Origin: Bryobacteraceae bacterium
Lineage (GTDB): Bacteria > Acidobacteriota > Terriglobia > Bryobacterales > Bryobacteraceae
Assembly: GCA_947458745.1 (NCBI GenBank)
Contig: CANGYQ010000007.1
Coordinates: 62,001 to 126,000 of the forward strand
Reading direction: 5' to 3'
Length of the DNA: 64,000 bases
The position numbers and the translations under genes are program-made. This document shows, piece by piece, positions 16,670 through 25,506 of this stretch (positions are counted from its first letter, which is position 1; each line of letters begins with the position of its first letter). The notes below the pieces were generated by a model, which saw only the letters and a list, made by a program, of their open reading frames with translations, did no database searches and was not told the DNA's origin.

Positions 16670-17731
16670 ATGCGTGTTTCCATGCTGGTGGCGATTGCCG
16701 TCATGCCAGTGCTACTGGCGCAAGTAAAGACTGAAGTTCCGGCTCCCGTTGCGGGTGCCAAGCCCGTCACCGTGGAGCGGATCAAGATCCATTCGCCGGC
16801 GCTCGAAGGCAACCTCGAAGGCGATGCAGTGGATCGCGACGTCATCGTCTACCTGCCGCCCAGCTACACCAGCCAGAAAAAACGCCGCTATCCGGTGATC
16901 TACGCGCTGCACGGCTATTCCATCGGAGCGGACCAGTGGAGCAAGGAGATCCACGTTCCACAAACCATTGAAGGTGCTTTCGCCTTGGGTGCCAAGGAAG
17001 TGATCGTGGTACTGCCCGATTCAAAGACCGTACACAACGGGTCCATGTACTCCAGTTCGGTTACGACCGGAGATTTTGAGCGCTTTATCGCCCATGACAC
17101 CGTCGCCTACATCGATGCCCATTACCGGACGATTCCTCGACGCTCCAGCCGCGGCCTGGTGGGCCATTCGATGGGCGGCTATGGTGCCACCCGAATCGGG
17201 ATGAAGCATGCCGATGTGTTCGGCAGCCTCTACATCATGAGCCCCTGCTGCCTGGCCCCCATGGGTGGCGGTGGCCGGCCGGTCAATCCGGCCTTTGTGA
17301 AGGCGTTGGAAGACGTGAAAACGCTGGCTGATTCGGCCAAGCTGCCCTTCGGTGCCCGCGCCCAACTGGCGTCCGCGGCGGCTTGGTCACCCAACCCCAA
17401 CAACCCGCCCCTCTACCTCGATCTCCCCTTCAAGGATGGAGTCCCCCAGCCGGACGTAATGGCGAAATGGACCGCCAACGCGCCACTGGTTTTTGTCGAT
17501 CAATACATCGGCAATCTGGGGCGCTACAAAGGGATTTCCATCGACGTCGGCGACAAGGATGGCCTCAAGGCCGGATCGGAGAAGTTACACCAGATCCTGG
17601 ACCAATATCGAGTGGCCAACACGTTCGAGATTTACCCTGGAGACCATACGAGCGCAGTTGCAGACCGCTTCCAGAATCACGTATTGCCGTTTTTCGGCAA
17701 GAACTTGTGCTTTGGCGACCGCTGCCAGTAA
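16670..17731 (+). CDS. Secreted esterase of the esterase D/Fes family
   Basis: This 353-residue exported protein has a signal peptide (about 1-17) and a putative esterase domain (PF00756 type). The catalytic serine is in VGHSMGGYG near residue 166, YALHGYSIGADQW forms the oxyanion region, and the Asp (DVGDKDGLK) and His (PGDHTS) complete the triad. Relatives include S-formylglutathione hydrolase and secreted feruloyl or enterochelin esterases; the substrate is unknown. It is preceded by GAGGAACTGAATC, a usable ribosome binding site. A Cys pair near the C-terminus (LCFGDRCQ) may form a disulfide. Confidence 0.85.
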   Translation: MRVSMLVAIAVMPVLLAQVKTEVPAPVAGAKPVTVERIKIHSPALEGNLEGDAVDRDVIVYLPPSYTSQKKRRYPVIYALHGYSIGADQWSKEIHVPQTIEGAFALGAKEVIVVLPDSKTVHNGSMYSSSVTTGDFERFIAHDTVAYIDAHYRTIPRRSSRGLVGHSMGGYGATRIGMKHADVFGSLYIMSPCCLAPMGGGGRPVNPAFVKALEDVKTLADSAKLPFGARAQLASAAAWSPNPNNPPLYLDLPFKDGVPQPDVMAKWTANAPLVFVDQYIGNLGRYKGISIDVGDKDGLKAGSEKLHQILDQYRVANTFEIYPGDHTSAVADRFQNHVLPFFGKNLCFGDRCQ

Positions 17732-17776
17732 TGCCATCAGTTGACCGGCGGGGAACGCAGTCATAGACTGGTGACT

Positions 17777-18028
17777 ATGAATGCACGCCATCTCACGGTT
17801 CGCAATGTTCCAGAGGACTTGGCCGTGGCACTCGATTGCGAACGCCAACGCCGGGGCAAATCGTTGAATCAGACGGTGGTGGATTTACTCACCCAAGCAC
17901 TGGGCGTTAAGGGCAAGCGGCGTAACGGACTGGCCCACTTGGCGGGGGGCTGGTCAGAGGCGGAGTTTGAGGAGTTCAACAAGAACACCGCGTCATTCAG
18001 CGAGCTGGATCCGGAGCTCTGGAAGTGA
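17777..18028 (+). CDS. FitA-like ribbon-helix-helix antitoxin
   Basis: This 83-residue antitoxin has an N-terminal ribbon-helix-helix motif: LTVRNVPEDLAVALDCERQRRGKSLNQTVVDLL, with the RNVP and helix pattern of the FitA/RHH family. The C-terminal GWSEAEFEEFNKNTASFSELDPELW would wrap the PIN toxin. The start MNARH at 17777 was chosen over an upstream in-frame start because it begins the domain. Its stop overlaps the toxin GTG by four bases. Confidence 0.87.
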   Translation: MNARHLTVRNVPEDLAVALDCERQRRGKSLNQTVVDLLTQALGVKGKRRNGLAHLAGGWSEAEFEEFNKNTASFSELDPELWK

Positions 18029-18426
18029 GCCGCTACTGCCTGGACACCAGTGCATATTCATACTTTCAGAAGGGCGATCCAGCCGTGGTGGATCTGATCG
18101 AAGCCGCCGAGACGATTATTGTTCCATCGATCGTGATCGGCGAATTAGCGGCCGGGTTCCGGGCGGGATCGAGAGCACGGCAGAACTTCGCCGTGCTGAC
18201 AGAGTTTCTGGCAAACTCAGTGGTCGCCGAGTGCCCGGTCGATCACGAAACCGCCTTGATCTTCGGCGAACTGGTGAGTCTACTGCGATCACGAGGCAGG
18301 CCGATCCCCACCAACGATTTGTGGATTGCCGCCGTCTGCGTCCAGAAGTCCGCCACTCTTCTCACCTATGACAGCCACTTCCGAGTGATCGACCGCATCT
18401 CGAGCCTGATCCTGCAGGCAGCATAA
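18025..18426 (+). CDS. VapC-family PIN-domain ribonuclease toxin (FitB-like)
   Basis: This 133-residue PIN-domain toxin starts with GTG inside the antitoxin stop (GTGA). Active-site motifs are LDTSAYSYF, SIVIGELAAGF, PTNDLWIAAVC and TYDSHFRVI, so all the acidic positions are kept. It should be an Mg2+-dependent RNase neutralised by the upstream RHH protein. It converges with the permease gene. Confidence 0.9.
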   Translation: MSRYCLDTSAYSYFQKGDPAVVDLIEAAETIIVPSIVIGELAAGFRAGSRARQNFAVLTEFLANSVVAECPVDHETALIFGELVSLLRSRGRPIPTNDLWIAAVCVQKSATLLTYDSHFRVIDRISSLILQAA

Positions 18427-18444
18427 GAATCGCTCGCCGTAAAT

Positions 18445-21096
18445 CTACTCCGCCCGCAGCACCCGCGCCGGGTCCACGCGGATGGCGTGCCACAGCGGGG
18501 GCAGTGCCGCCAGTATCGCCGCCACCAGCAAGGTAGCCACCGGCGTCGCGATGATTGCCCAGTCGGTCGCCTTCACGGCGTAGAGCAGTGTTTCGAGATA
18601 CCGCTCTGAGCCAATGCCCGCGGCGAGGCCAACGCCAGAGCCCACCACCAGCATCGCCGCCACCTCAGCAGTGACCTTCCAGGCGACGTGGGCGGGTTGC
18701 GCGCCCAGCGCCATGCGAATGCCGATCTCGCGGCGGCGCTGGAGGACGGAATAGTTCAAGACGCCATAGAGTCCCACCCCAGCCAGCAGCAAGGCGACAC
18801 CGGCAAAGAAGCGGGACAACAAGGCCAGAAACCGCTCCCGCGTCGTGCAGTCGTCGACGATCTGCTGCTGAGTATCGATGCTGGAGACCCGCAGGCCAAA
18901 GCCGGTCTGCTGGACCTGGTGGCGCAGCGCACCGGCCAAGGCGAGCGGGTCGGGGCTGGCGGTTTTCACCATGAAGGTAGCGCGGTCGCGGGCACCCTCT
19001 GGCCCGTCTGCCGTTTCAAATGGCATGTAGATAGTGGGCCGGATGCCGACACGCGGGTCTTCGTAAAGGGCATCAGCCACGACACCCGCCACCGTGATCT
19101 GCACCATCTTGCCCTTGTTGACTTGCCGCTCAAACGTTTTCCCCACTGGGCTCTCCTGCGCGAAGTAGCGCTTCGCAAAGGCTTCGTTCACCAGGGCCGT
19201 CGTCTCCGGGTTGTCCGTGGACCGGAGGTCGCGTCCGCTGCGCAGCGCGATGCCCATGGTTTCCAGCCACCCCGGCGCGACACTCAGCAAATAGACGCGC
19301 CACCCATCGGAGGTGGTTAGGCCCGGCATTCGGACGTCTATCACCCAGGCATTGCCGCCCATCAGCGCCCACTCGCTTGGGCTAACCCGCTGGACCCCGG
19401 GCACTGAGCGCATCCGATCCGCCAGCTCCGCCCAGACCGCTGCCGGCGGCTTGCCCTTGCTCACCACTTCCAGTGCCAGCAGCCGCTCCGCCGAAAAGCC
19501 CAACGGCTGATGCGAGAGGCGATCGAAGGTGGTGACAAACAGGCCCGCCACAAAATGGATGAGAAAGCAGAACGCCACCTGGGCCAGCACCAGCCCGTTC
19601 ATCAGGCGGCGCCCGTGCGGATCGCCCCCGCCGCGCATCGCGTCGATTGGTTGCACGCCCGAGGCCCGCAGCGCTGGCACCAAACCGAACAGGAAAACCA
19701 CCGCCGCCGTCAACACCAACTCAAATGCCAGGAACCGCCAATCCGTGGGCAGCAGCAGCCGCACCGGGTTATCCGGCGGGTTCAGCAGACTGACGACAAA
19801 TGGGGCCGACCACCAAGCGAACAGAGCCCCCAGCACCGTCGCCGCCAGCGCCATCAACGCGCTTTCCATCAGCACCAACTGCACCAGTCGCACCCGCCCC
19901 GCGCCAATAGAGACCCGTAGCGCCATCTCCTGCGCCCGGGCAGCCGCTTGGGCCAGCATCAGGTTGGCCACGTTGGCGCAAGCGATTAACAGCAGCAGGG
20001 CGGCCAGAGCACCCAAGATCAACAGAGCCTTCCGGTACTCACGTTCGATGCCTGAAGCTCCGGAAGCCGCCGCGGGCAGTTCCACGTTGGCATTGAGATA
20101 GTCGTCGATCTCCTTCGGCGATGTCCCGGCCCACGTCTTCACCTTTTCCAGGCGCTGCTGTTTCACGCCGGCCGCCAATTGCTGCCGGACCGTCTCGGCC
20201 GAGGCTTCGGGCCGCAACTGGACCCACACACGAATCCAACCCCAGTTGGAGTTGCCAATAAACCCGGCGTTCATCATCGTGGGGACGAAAATGTCGGTAA
20301 TCGTTCCCGGCTGCGTGCCGGTGAACCCGGCAGGACCTACGCCCACAATCTCGTAGAGATTGTTGCCCTGCCGGAAGGTGCGGCCAATCACTTTTGGATC
20401 TCCACCCAGGCGGCGGGTCCAGTAGTCGTGTGAGAGCACGGCCACCGGATGCGCTCCCGGCTGGCGATCATCCTCGGCCGTCAGCAAGCGCCCCAACGAG
20501 GGCTGTAGCCCGAGAGCGGAAAACGTCCAACCGGAAACATACTGGCGGAAAGCCGGCTCCATCTCTTGGTCGGAGCCGTAGGTGAGATCGACGCGGCCCG
20601 CGTTCGAGATGGCGAACAGATCGGCTTGGCCAGCCACGGCGGAGCGCAACTGGCGGAAAAGCGGGTAGTCGAATGAATCGCCCGCCCGCTTCTTGCCGTT
20701 CTGGTCCGTGAACTGATAGGTGAGCAGATGCAGCCGCTCCGGATGCGCCACCGGAAGCGGCCGCAGCAGGATGGCATCGATCAACCGGAAGGCCGCCGTT
20801 GAGGTGCCGATCGTCAGCGCCAGCGAGAGGATCGCCGCAGCGGAGGCCACCCGGTTCTTCCGGAGCAACCGCAGCCCGAACGCGGCATCCGAGCGGAGCG
20901 AATCCAGCCACGACGCCAGCTTGGTATCCAGGCTTTCCTCCCGCAGCCGCAGTGCAGAGCCCAGGGCCCGCTTGGCTTCTAACGGATCGCGTCCGGCTTC
21001 AATCGCCTGGTCGAGGTGCGACTGCAACTCTTCGTCGATCTCATCGGCCACCTGTTGGCGGCGGAAAACATTGCCCAACCGGGTCCGTAGCGACAT
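18445..21096 (-). CDS. Orphan MacB/FtsX-type permease (ADOP family)
   Basis: This 883-residue membrane protein has the layout of the acidobacterial duplicated orphan permeases: an N-terminal soluble segment (RRQQVADEIDEELQSHL), a first membrane span near residue 85, a MacB-like periplasmic domain, a three-span FtsX unit (about 360-460), a second MacB-like domain, and a final FtsX unit (about 770-870). FtsX-type units couple to an ATPase in ABC systems, but no ATP-binding gene is adjacent. The function of this family is unproven. It is coupled (1-base gap) to a PadR regulator upstream, the usual pair in Solibacter-like genomes. Confidence 0.88.
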   Translation of the reverse strand: MSLRTRLGNVFRRQQVADEIDEELQSHLDQAIEAGRDPLEAKRALGSALRLREESLDTKLASWLDSLRSDAAFGLRLLRKNRVASAAAILSLALTIGTSTAAFRLIDAILLRPLPVAHPERLHLLTYQFTDQNGKKRAGDSFDYPLFRQLRSAVAGQADLFAISNAGRVDLTYGSDQEMEPAFRQYVSGWTFSALGLQPSLGRLLTAEDDRQPGAHPVAVLSHDYWTRRLGGDPKVIGRTFRQGNNLYEIVGVGPAGFTGTQPGTITDIFVPTMMNAGFIGNSNWGWIRVWVQLRPEASAETVRQQLAAGVKQQRLEKVKTWAGTSPKEIDDYLNANVELPAAASGASGIEREYRKALLILGALAALLLLIACANVANLMLAQAAARAQEMALRVSIGAGRVRLVQLVLMESALMALAATVLGALFAWWSAPFVVSLLNPPDNPVRLLLPTDWRFLAFELVLTAAVVFLFGLVPALRASGVQPIDAMRGGGDPHGRRLMNGLVLAQVAFCFLIHFVAGLFVTTFDRLSHQPLGFSAERLLALEVVSKGKPPAAVWAELADRMRSVPGVQRVSPSEWALMGGNAWVIDVRMPGLTTSDGWRVYLLSVAPGWLETMGIALRSGRDLRSTDNPETTALVNEAFAKRYFAQESPVGKTFERQVNKGKMVQITVAGVVADALYEDPRVGIRPTIYMPFETADGPEGARDRATFMVKTASPDPLALAGALRHQVQQTGFGLRVSSIDTQQQIVDDCTTRERFLALLSRFFAGVALLLAGVGLYGVLNYSVLQRRREIGIRMALGAQPAHVAWKVTAEVAAMLVVGSGVGLAAGIGSERYLETLLYAVKATDWAIIATPVATLLVAAILAALPPLWHAIRVDPARVLRAE

Positions 21097-21097
21097 C

Positions 21098-21430
21098 TCA
21101 AGCCATCCTCAACACACGATTCACCGCCCCGCTCACCGCCTCCCAGCGCGACTGCTCGACGGCCAGGCGTTGGCGCCCCTCTGCCGTCAGTTCATAGATC
21201 CGCGCGCGGCGGCCATTCTCCTTGATCACCCAATCCGCCTGCACCCAACCCGCCTCTTCCATGCGGTGGAGCGCCGGGTAAAGCGACCCCTCCTCCACCC
21301 TCAACACATCTTCCGAGATCTCCTGAATGGCCGTCATCAGCGCGTACCCATGCAGCCGCGGACGGCGCGAGAGAATCTTCAGGACCAGCAGATCGAGCGA
21401 GCCTTGCAGGGAATCGGGCTTGGGCATCAT
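21098..21430 (-). CDS. PadR-family transcriptional regulator
   Basis: This 110-residue winged-helix protein has the PadR pattern: GSLDLLVLKILSRRPRLHGYALM, then EEGSLYPALHRMEEAGWV and ENGRRARIYELTAEGRQRL. PadR proteins usually repress an adjacent transporter or defence gene. The gene ends 1 base before the permease start, so it is likely the dedicated regulator of that permease. An AT-rich stretch (TATATACTAAG on the minus strand, near 21440) upstream could be the -10/operator. Confidence 0.9.
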   Translation of the reverse strand: MMPKPDSLQGSLDLLVLKILSRRPRLHGYALMTAIQEISEDVLRVEEGSLYPALHRMEEAGWVQADWVIKENGRRARIYELTAEGRQRLAVEQSRWEAVSGAVNRVLRMA

Positions 21431-21565
21431 CAGAAAGCTTAGTATATAGATGTCTGGGTATGCCGGTCAAGCAATCTGCCCATTTAGCAAGCTGCGCAAA
21501 AGGCTGGCAGGACCACTCCCTCACGGCCGTGCCTCATTACACTATTGCAAATAAATGTTTTAACC

Positions 21566-21594
21566 TACTGAGCCGCGCGCGTCAGCAAGCGGTC
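21566..21594. repeat. Second copy of the REP-like unit
   Basis: This 29-base stretch matches the inverted unit near 11655-11683 at about 25 of 29 positions (TAC-GAGCCGCGCGCG--AGCAAGCGG-C, reading on the plus strand here). Two independent copies in intergenic DNA support a dispersed repeat family. Confidence 0.55.
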
Positions 21595-21648
21595 TCCGGC
21601 CTTTTTCGGCAGCCTGCTAGAGGCACAATCGACGCCCGTGGTGTTCAT

Positions 21649-21783
21649 TCTCGGCCCTATATCCAATTCGATAAACTACGAATCGTGCTCCGCGGCCGTA
21701 TCTCCCGCTTCTCACTGGACGCGCTGGTAAACATCGCCACAGCGCTCGGGTGCCGGGTGCGTTTCGATCTCGAAGCTGCCTGA
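21649..21783 (+). pseudogene. Remnant of an HTH antitoxin (HTH_37-like C-terminal half)
   Basis: The open frame ending at 21783 finishes with LRGRISRFSLDALVNIATALG, the typical C-terminal half of short HTH antitoxins. The expected N-terminal part (RWGLSQ...-type helix) is not found; upstream of it the frame has no recognisable domain and contains a REP-like repeat. No toxin partner is nearby. It is best read as a decayed fragment. Confidence 0.5.
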
Positions 21784-21870
21784 GAACTAAATGGGTAAAT
21801 GAAGGCCGCGGAGACAAGCGCTCAGGGCGCCGCGTACCAATCCGCCGAGCGGGGAGTTCGCGGGCTGGCC

Positions 21871-22509
21871 CTACAGCTCGCCCCGCCGCTCGAGCAGCTT
21901 GTAGAAGTAGAGCGAATAGCCCACCGGGATCAGAGCACCCACGGCGATCGCAGCGAGGAACCACAGTTGGAGGCCGAGCAGCGTCAACACGACGCCCACG
22001 AAACCGGCTACGACAAACGCTTTCGCCGCCACACGCTGCGTGGCATTCCAGACCCGCTCATTGGCCAGAGCCCAAGGCGTCCGGACCCCAATGTAGAAGT
22101 TGCGGCGTACCTTGCCCATCACATTACCCAGCAGCATCAGAAACACGGCAGCACCCACCATCGCCGCGCGGGAGATGCCAAATTCATGACCCAGACCGTT
22201 CCAGAGAATCAAGGCGTCCACGTAAGCCAGCAGCCCCACCGTGATGACCATCAGGTACCCGGAAGTCAGCCGGAAATCATCCACCTCGAACTGCTTCGGC
22301 GAAAGCCAGGGCAGCCGCCACGTCAGGGTGATGAGCCCCGCCATTAGGCCGGGCACCAGAAAGAGCATCCATTTCGCGCTGAAGCCGTTCGGCCGGCCGT
22401 TGATATCCCAATGTGTCGTGACGGTTGCCGGTAGATGCGGATAGGCAATCGCGGTGGCGATCAGAGTCGCCACGGTCATGGCAATTGCGAAGAGATACTT
22501 GCGAGTCAT
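21871..22509 (-). CDS. SdpI/DUF1648-family membrane protein
   Basis: This 212-residue membrane protein has the DUF1648 signature near the start (PHLPATVTTHWDINGRPNGFSAKW) and SdpI-family features downstream (GKVRRNFYIGVRTPWALANERVW). About six spans are predicted. B. subtilis SdpI gives immunity to the SdpC toxin and works with the repressor SdpR. Here the gene overlaps the upstream ArsR-type regulator by four bases, giving the same regulator-plus-SdpI order. No sdpC-like gene is seen, so its role may be different, for example envelope stress sensing. Confidence 0.85.
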   Translation of the reverse strand: MTRKYLFAIAMTVATLIATAIAYPHLPATVTTHWDINGRPNGFSAKWMLFLVPGLMAGLITLTWRLPWLSPKQFEVDDFRLTSGYLMVITVGLLAYVDALILWNGLGHEFGISRAAMVGAAVFLMLLGNVMGKVRRNFYIGVRTPWALANERVWNATQRVAAKAFVVAGFVGVVLTLLGLQLWFLAAIAVGALIPVGYSLYFYKLLERRGEL

Positions 22510-22796
22510 TCTGACTTCCCTCCCCTGTCGCGGCCGTCAGCCGCCAACTGAACGGCCCAGGCGAGCACGTCTTCCACCACCGTGGTGTTCAGCGCGTACC
22601 AGATCTGTTGCCCCTCGCGGCGGCTGGTCACTAGGTCAGCCTCCTTCAAGACCGCGAAGTGGTGTGACATGGAAGGCTTCGTCATGTCAAACCTGTCCGC
22701 CAATGCCCCGGCCGTCATCTCGCCCCGCCGCAGCAGGTCCAGGATCTGGCGGCGCGTCGGGTCCGACAAGGCGCGGAATGTCTCGTTCAGGCTCAC
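22506..22796 (-). CDS. ArsR-family winged-helix repressor (SdpR-like)
   Basis: This 96-residue regulator starts MSLNETFRALSDPTRRQILDLLRRGEM and has the recognition helix MTKPSMSHHFAVLKEADLV, then SRREGQQIWYALN. No metal-binding cysteines are present, as in SdpR-like autorepressors. It heads a two-gene operon with the SdpI-like protein and probably represses it. Two TAATTA repeats 16 bp apart (22815-22820 and 22831-22836) upstream are candidate binding or promoter sequences. Confidence 0.9.
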   Translation of the reverse strand: MSLNETFRALSDPTRRQILDLLRRGEMTAGALADRFDMTKPSMSHHFAVLKEADLVTSRREGQQIWYALNTTVVEDVLAWAVQLAADGRDRGGKSE

Positions 22797-22940
22797 GATA
22801 TTTAGTTGTTAGTCTAATTAGCGAACGCCCTAATTATCTCCTTAAATCAGGGGTCTGTCAAGACCGGATTAGAAGCGGCTCAAACGGGCGGTGCACCCAC
22901 GGGCGACACGGGGCTTCGCTGTGTCTGATACGCTGACCCC

Positions 22941-23699
22941 ATGCTCCTGGGCGCTGTCACCTACAACATCTGTAAGGATTGGGATCTCGAGACCCTGATC
23001 GCGAAGCTGGAAGAAGCGAAGTTCGAAGCGGTGGAGCTTCGCACTGAACACAAGCACGGCGTCGAGGTGACGCTCGATGCGGCGGCGCGCAAGCGAGTGG
23101 CCGCTCGCTTTGCCAAAAGCAAGGTGCGCCTGTTGAGCTATGGCTCCACCTGTGAGTTTCACTCGCCCGATGCCGCCGTGCGCCGCAAGAACGTGGAACT
23201 GGCCAAGCAGTGGATCGACCTGGCGCACGACACGGGCGCTTGGGCGGTAAAGGTGCGTCCTAACGGCCTCACGCCCGGCCTCACCCCGGAGCAGACCTTT
23301 GCCAACATCGGCGCGGCGTTGCGTGAACTGGGCGACTATGGCGCCGGCCTCGGCGTCGAGATCTGGATGGAGGTACACGGCCGCGACACCCAACTACCTC
23401 AAACCTCCACCGCCATCATGAAGGCCGCCAAGCACCCGCAAGTGGGCGCTTGCTGGAACTCCAATCCCACGGACCTGATCAACGGCAGCATCAAGCCCGC
23501 CTTTGAGATGCTGAAGCCCTACATCAAGAACGTCCACATCAACGAACTCGCCGGCCCCTACCCCTACCGCGAACTCTTCACGCTACTGCGCGAAGCCAAG
23601 TATGAGCGCTACACCCTGTGCGAGTGCCAGGAATCAAAAGAACCCGAACGCTTCCTGCGCTGGTACCGGGCGCTGTGGCTGGAATTGCAGCGGGCTTAG
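22941..23699 (+). CDS. Sugar phosphate isomerase/epimerase-family TIM barrel protein
   Basis: This 252-residue soluble protein has the xylose-isomerase-like/AP endonuclease 2 TIM-barrel fold: GAVTYNICKDWDLETL at the start, FEAVELRTEHKHGVEV, a central GLGVEIWMEVHG (metal-ligand-type Glu and His) and WNSNPTDL-IKNVHINEL. Relatives isomerise or epimerise sugars, inosose or hydroxypyruvate; the substrate is unknown. It converges with the symporter gene, overlapping its stop by four bases. The neighbouring symporter and aldo/keto reductase suggest a carbohydrate or polyol theme. Confidence 0.82.
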   Translation: MLLGAVTYNICKDWDLETLIAKLEEAKFEAVELRTEHKHGVEVTLDAAARKRVAARFAKSKVRLLSYGSTCEFHSPDAAVRRKNVELAKQWIDLAHDTGAWAVKVRPNGLTPGLTPEQTFANIGAALRELGDYGAGLGVEIWMEVHGRDTQLPQTSTAIMKAAKHPQVGACWNSNPTDLINGSIKPAFEMLKPYIKNVHINELAGPYPYRELFTLLREAKYERYTLCECQESKEPERFLRWYRALWLELQRA

Positions 23700-25309
23700 G
23701 AGCGCGGCTCTACTGGCTTTGAGAGCGCCTGCACCGCCACCCCCGTGGCGATCACTACCGCACAGCCGATCACGTTGTACCAGAGGAAGCTAATGTTCGA
23801 GAAAGCGCGAGTCGAAAAAATCGCCGCTTCCCCGGCCAATACTCCGATGAACGCGGCATTCGCCCCCACTCTGGGAAAATAGAATCCCAGCACAAAGATC
23901 CCCAGCAGGCCCCCATAGAAGAGTGACCCCACCATATTCACGGCCTCAATCAACGAGCCCAAGTTCCGCGAATACTGCGCCGTGATCACCGCATAGACGC
24001 CCCAAAAAGCGGTGGCGATCTGCGAGACGCGGAAGTAGTGGTGGTCGGTCGCGTCCTGCCGCCAATGCCGCTTGTAGATGTCGATCACACTCACCGTAGC
24101 CAGTGAATTCACCTCGCCCGAAATCGCCGTCATCGCGGCGGCAAGAATGACGGCGATCAACAGGCCCACCATGCCGGCGGGCATGTACTTCGAGACGAAG
24201 CTCAGAAAGATGTAGTTGGTGTCATTAACGCCGGTGGACTTGCGCAGCGACTCCATTTCGCGCGTGGCGCTCTGGAACTCGGCACGCGCCTTCTCATCAC
24301 CGGCCAGCATGGGCCGGGCAGCGGCTTTCCGCTTTTCAAACGCCGCGTCGAACTGCGGCTGCAGGGCAGCAAACTTCGGCGCTTCCTTCGATTGGAACAG
24401 CACCGGCGGCTTCTCAAACGTATAGAACGTGAAGATGATGGCCCCGACGAACAGGATGAAGAACTGCATCGGGATCTTAGCAATGGCGTTGAACAACAAG
24501 CTCAGCCGGCTTTGGGCGATGCTTTTGCCAGTCAGGTAACGCTGCACCTGGCTCTGGTCCGTGCCGAAGTAAGCCAGCGCCAGGAACATGCCGCCAATGA
24601 GGCCGCTGAACAGGTTGTAGCGGTCATTCCAATCAAATGTGGTGGTCACCGGATTGATGCGCCCCGCCGCTCCGGCAATGCGGATGGCATCGACAAACGA
24701 GAGATCCGCGGGTAACATATTCACCGCCAGCACCAGCGCCGTGGCAATGCCCAGGAACATGATGATCATCTGCTGCACATCCGTCCAGGTGATGGCCTTG
24801 ATGCCACCCAACACCGTATAGGTGACGACGATGGTGCCCATGATCATCGTGGTTACCTGATCAGGCCAGCCAAAGATAACGGTCAACACAATCGCGGGTG
24901 CCGACAAGGAGACGCCCACCGCCAGTCCACGCTGCAGCAGGAAGATGATGCTCACCAGCAACCGCGTCTTCATGTCGAAGCGGCGCTCCAGATACTCGTA
25001 GGCCGTAAAGACCCCGGCCCGGTGGAAGATCGGCACCGCAGTCACCGAGATCAGGATCATTGCCAGCGGCAGGCCAAAGTAGAACTGCACAAACCGCATG
25101 CCATCGACATAGGATTGGCCGGTGGTGGAAATAAACGTGATCGCCGAAGCCTGCGTCGCCATGATCGACAACGCCATCGCATACCAGGGCATCGCCCGGC
25201 CAGCCAGCAAGTAGCCCGAAGTGGTGCCCGTGCCGCGTGAGCGCCACAGTCCGTAGAGGATGATGAAGGCCAGGGTGGCGATCATCACCGCCCAGTCAAT
25301 GGGCCTCAT
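23696..25309 (-). CDS. Sodium:solute symporter (SSS family)
   Basis: This 537-residue inner-membrane transporter of the SSS family takes up a solute with Na+. The start MRPIDW at 25309 overlaps the stop of a 44-residue membrane ORF by four bases. Family motifs are GRAMPWYAMALSIMATQASAITF near residue 45, GGIKAITWTDVQQ and TAISGEVNSLATVSVIDIYK. An unusual ~65-residue hydrophilic insert (from about FEKPPVLFQSKEAPKF to LRKSTGVNDTNY) lies between central spans. The substrate is not deducible; the nearby sugar-isomerase-like gene suggests a sugar or polyol. Confidence 0.9.
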   Translation of the reverse strand: MRPIDWAVMIATLAFIILYGLWRSRGTGTTSGYLLAGRAMPWYAMALSIMATQASAITFISTTGQSYVDGMRFVQFYFGLPLAMILISVTAVPIFHRAGVFTAYEYLERRFDMKTRLLVSIIFLLQRGLAVGVSLSAPAIVLTVIFGWPDQVTTMIMGTIVVTYTVLGGIKAITWTDVQQMIIMFLGIATALVLAVNMLPADLSFVDAIRIAGAAGRINPVTTTFDWNDRYNLFSGLIGGMFLALAYFGTDQSQVQRYLTGKSIAQSRLSLLFNAIAKIPMQFFILFVGAIIFTFYTFEKPPVLFQSKEAPKFAALQPQFDAAFEKRKAAARPMLAGDEKARAEFQSATREMESLRKSTGVNDTNYIFLSFVSKYMPAGMVGLLIAVILAAAMTAISGEVNSLATVSVIDIYKRHWRQDATDHHYFRVSQIATAFWGVYAVITAQYSRNLGSLIEAVNMVGSLFYGGLLGIFVLGFYFPRVGANAAFIGVLAGEAAIFSTRAFSNISFLWYNVIGCAVVIATGVAVQALSKPVEPRS

Positions 25310-25440
25310 CGCGAAAACGCCTTTCCGAACCAGGCAAACAGAGAAATCACCGTCACCAGATAGACCACCACCGCCGCGTACACTCGCGGCCACGTACCAA
25401 GAAATGGTGGGGGTTCTTCGGGAGTCTGCGGATGCGGCAT
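25306..25440 (-). CDS. 44-residue single-span membrane protein, probable symporter accessory subunit
   Basis: The ATG at 25440 opens a frame of 44 codons, MPHPQTPEEPPPFLG onward, whose stop overlaps the symporter ATG by four bases (ATGA). It has a short Pro-rich cytoplasmic-type N-terminus and one hydrophobic span (about 21-39), ending FGKAFSR. Small membrane proteins directly upstream of SSS genes are known (DUF485, DUF4212, DUF3311 types), though the sequence does not match one with certainty. No clear ribosome binding site is seen, so the evidence is the coupling, the topology and the conserved genomic placement of such proteins. Confidence 0.7.
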   Translation of the reverse strand: MPHPQTPEEPPPFLGTWPRVYAAVVVYLVTVISLFAWFGKAFSR

Positions 25441-25506
25441 CGGTGTAAAGCTGTGATGAACCAAACCGGGCAGAAGACTCAGGCCCGGTGCAAGGTACCC
25501 GAGCGC

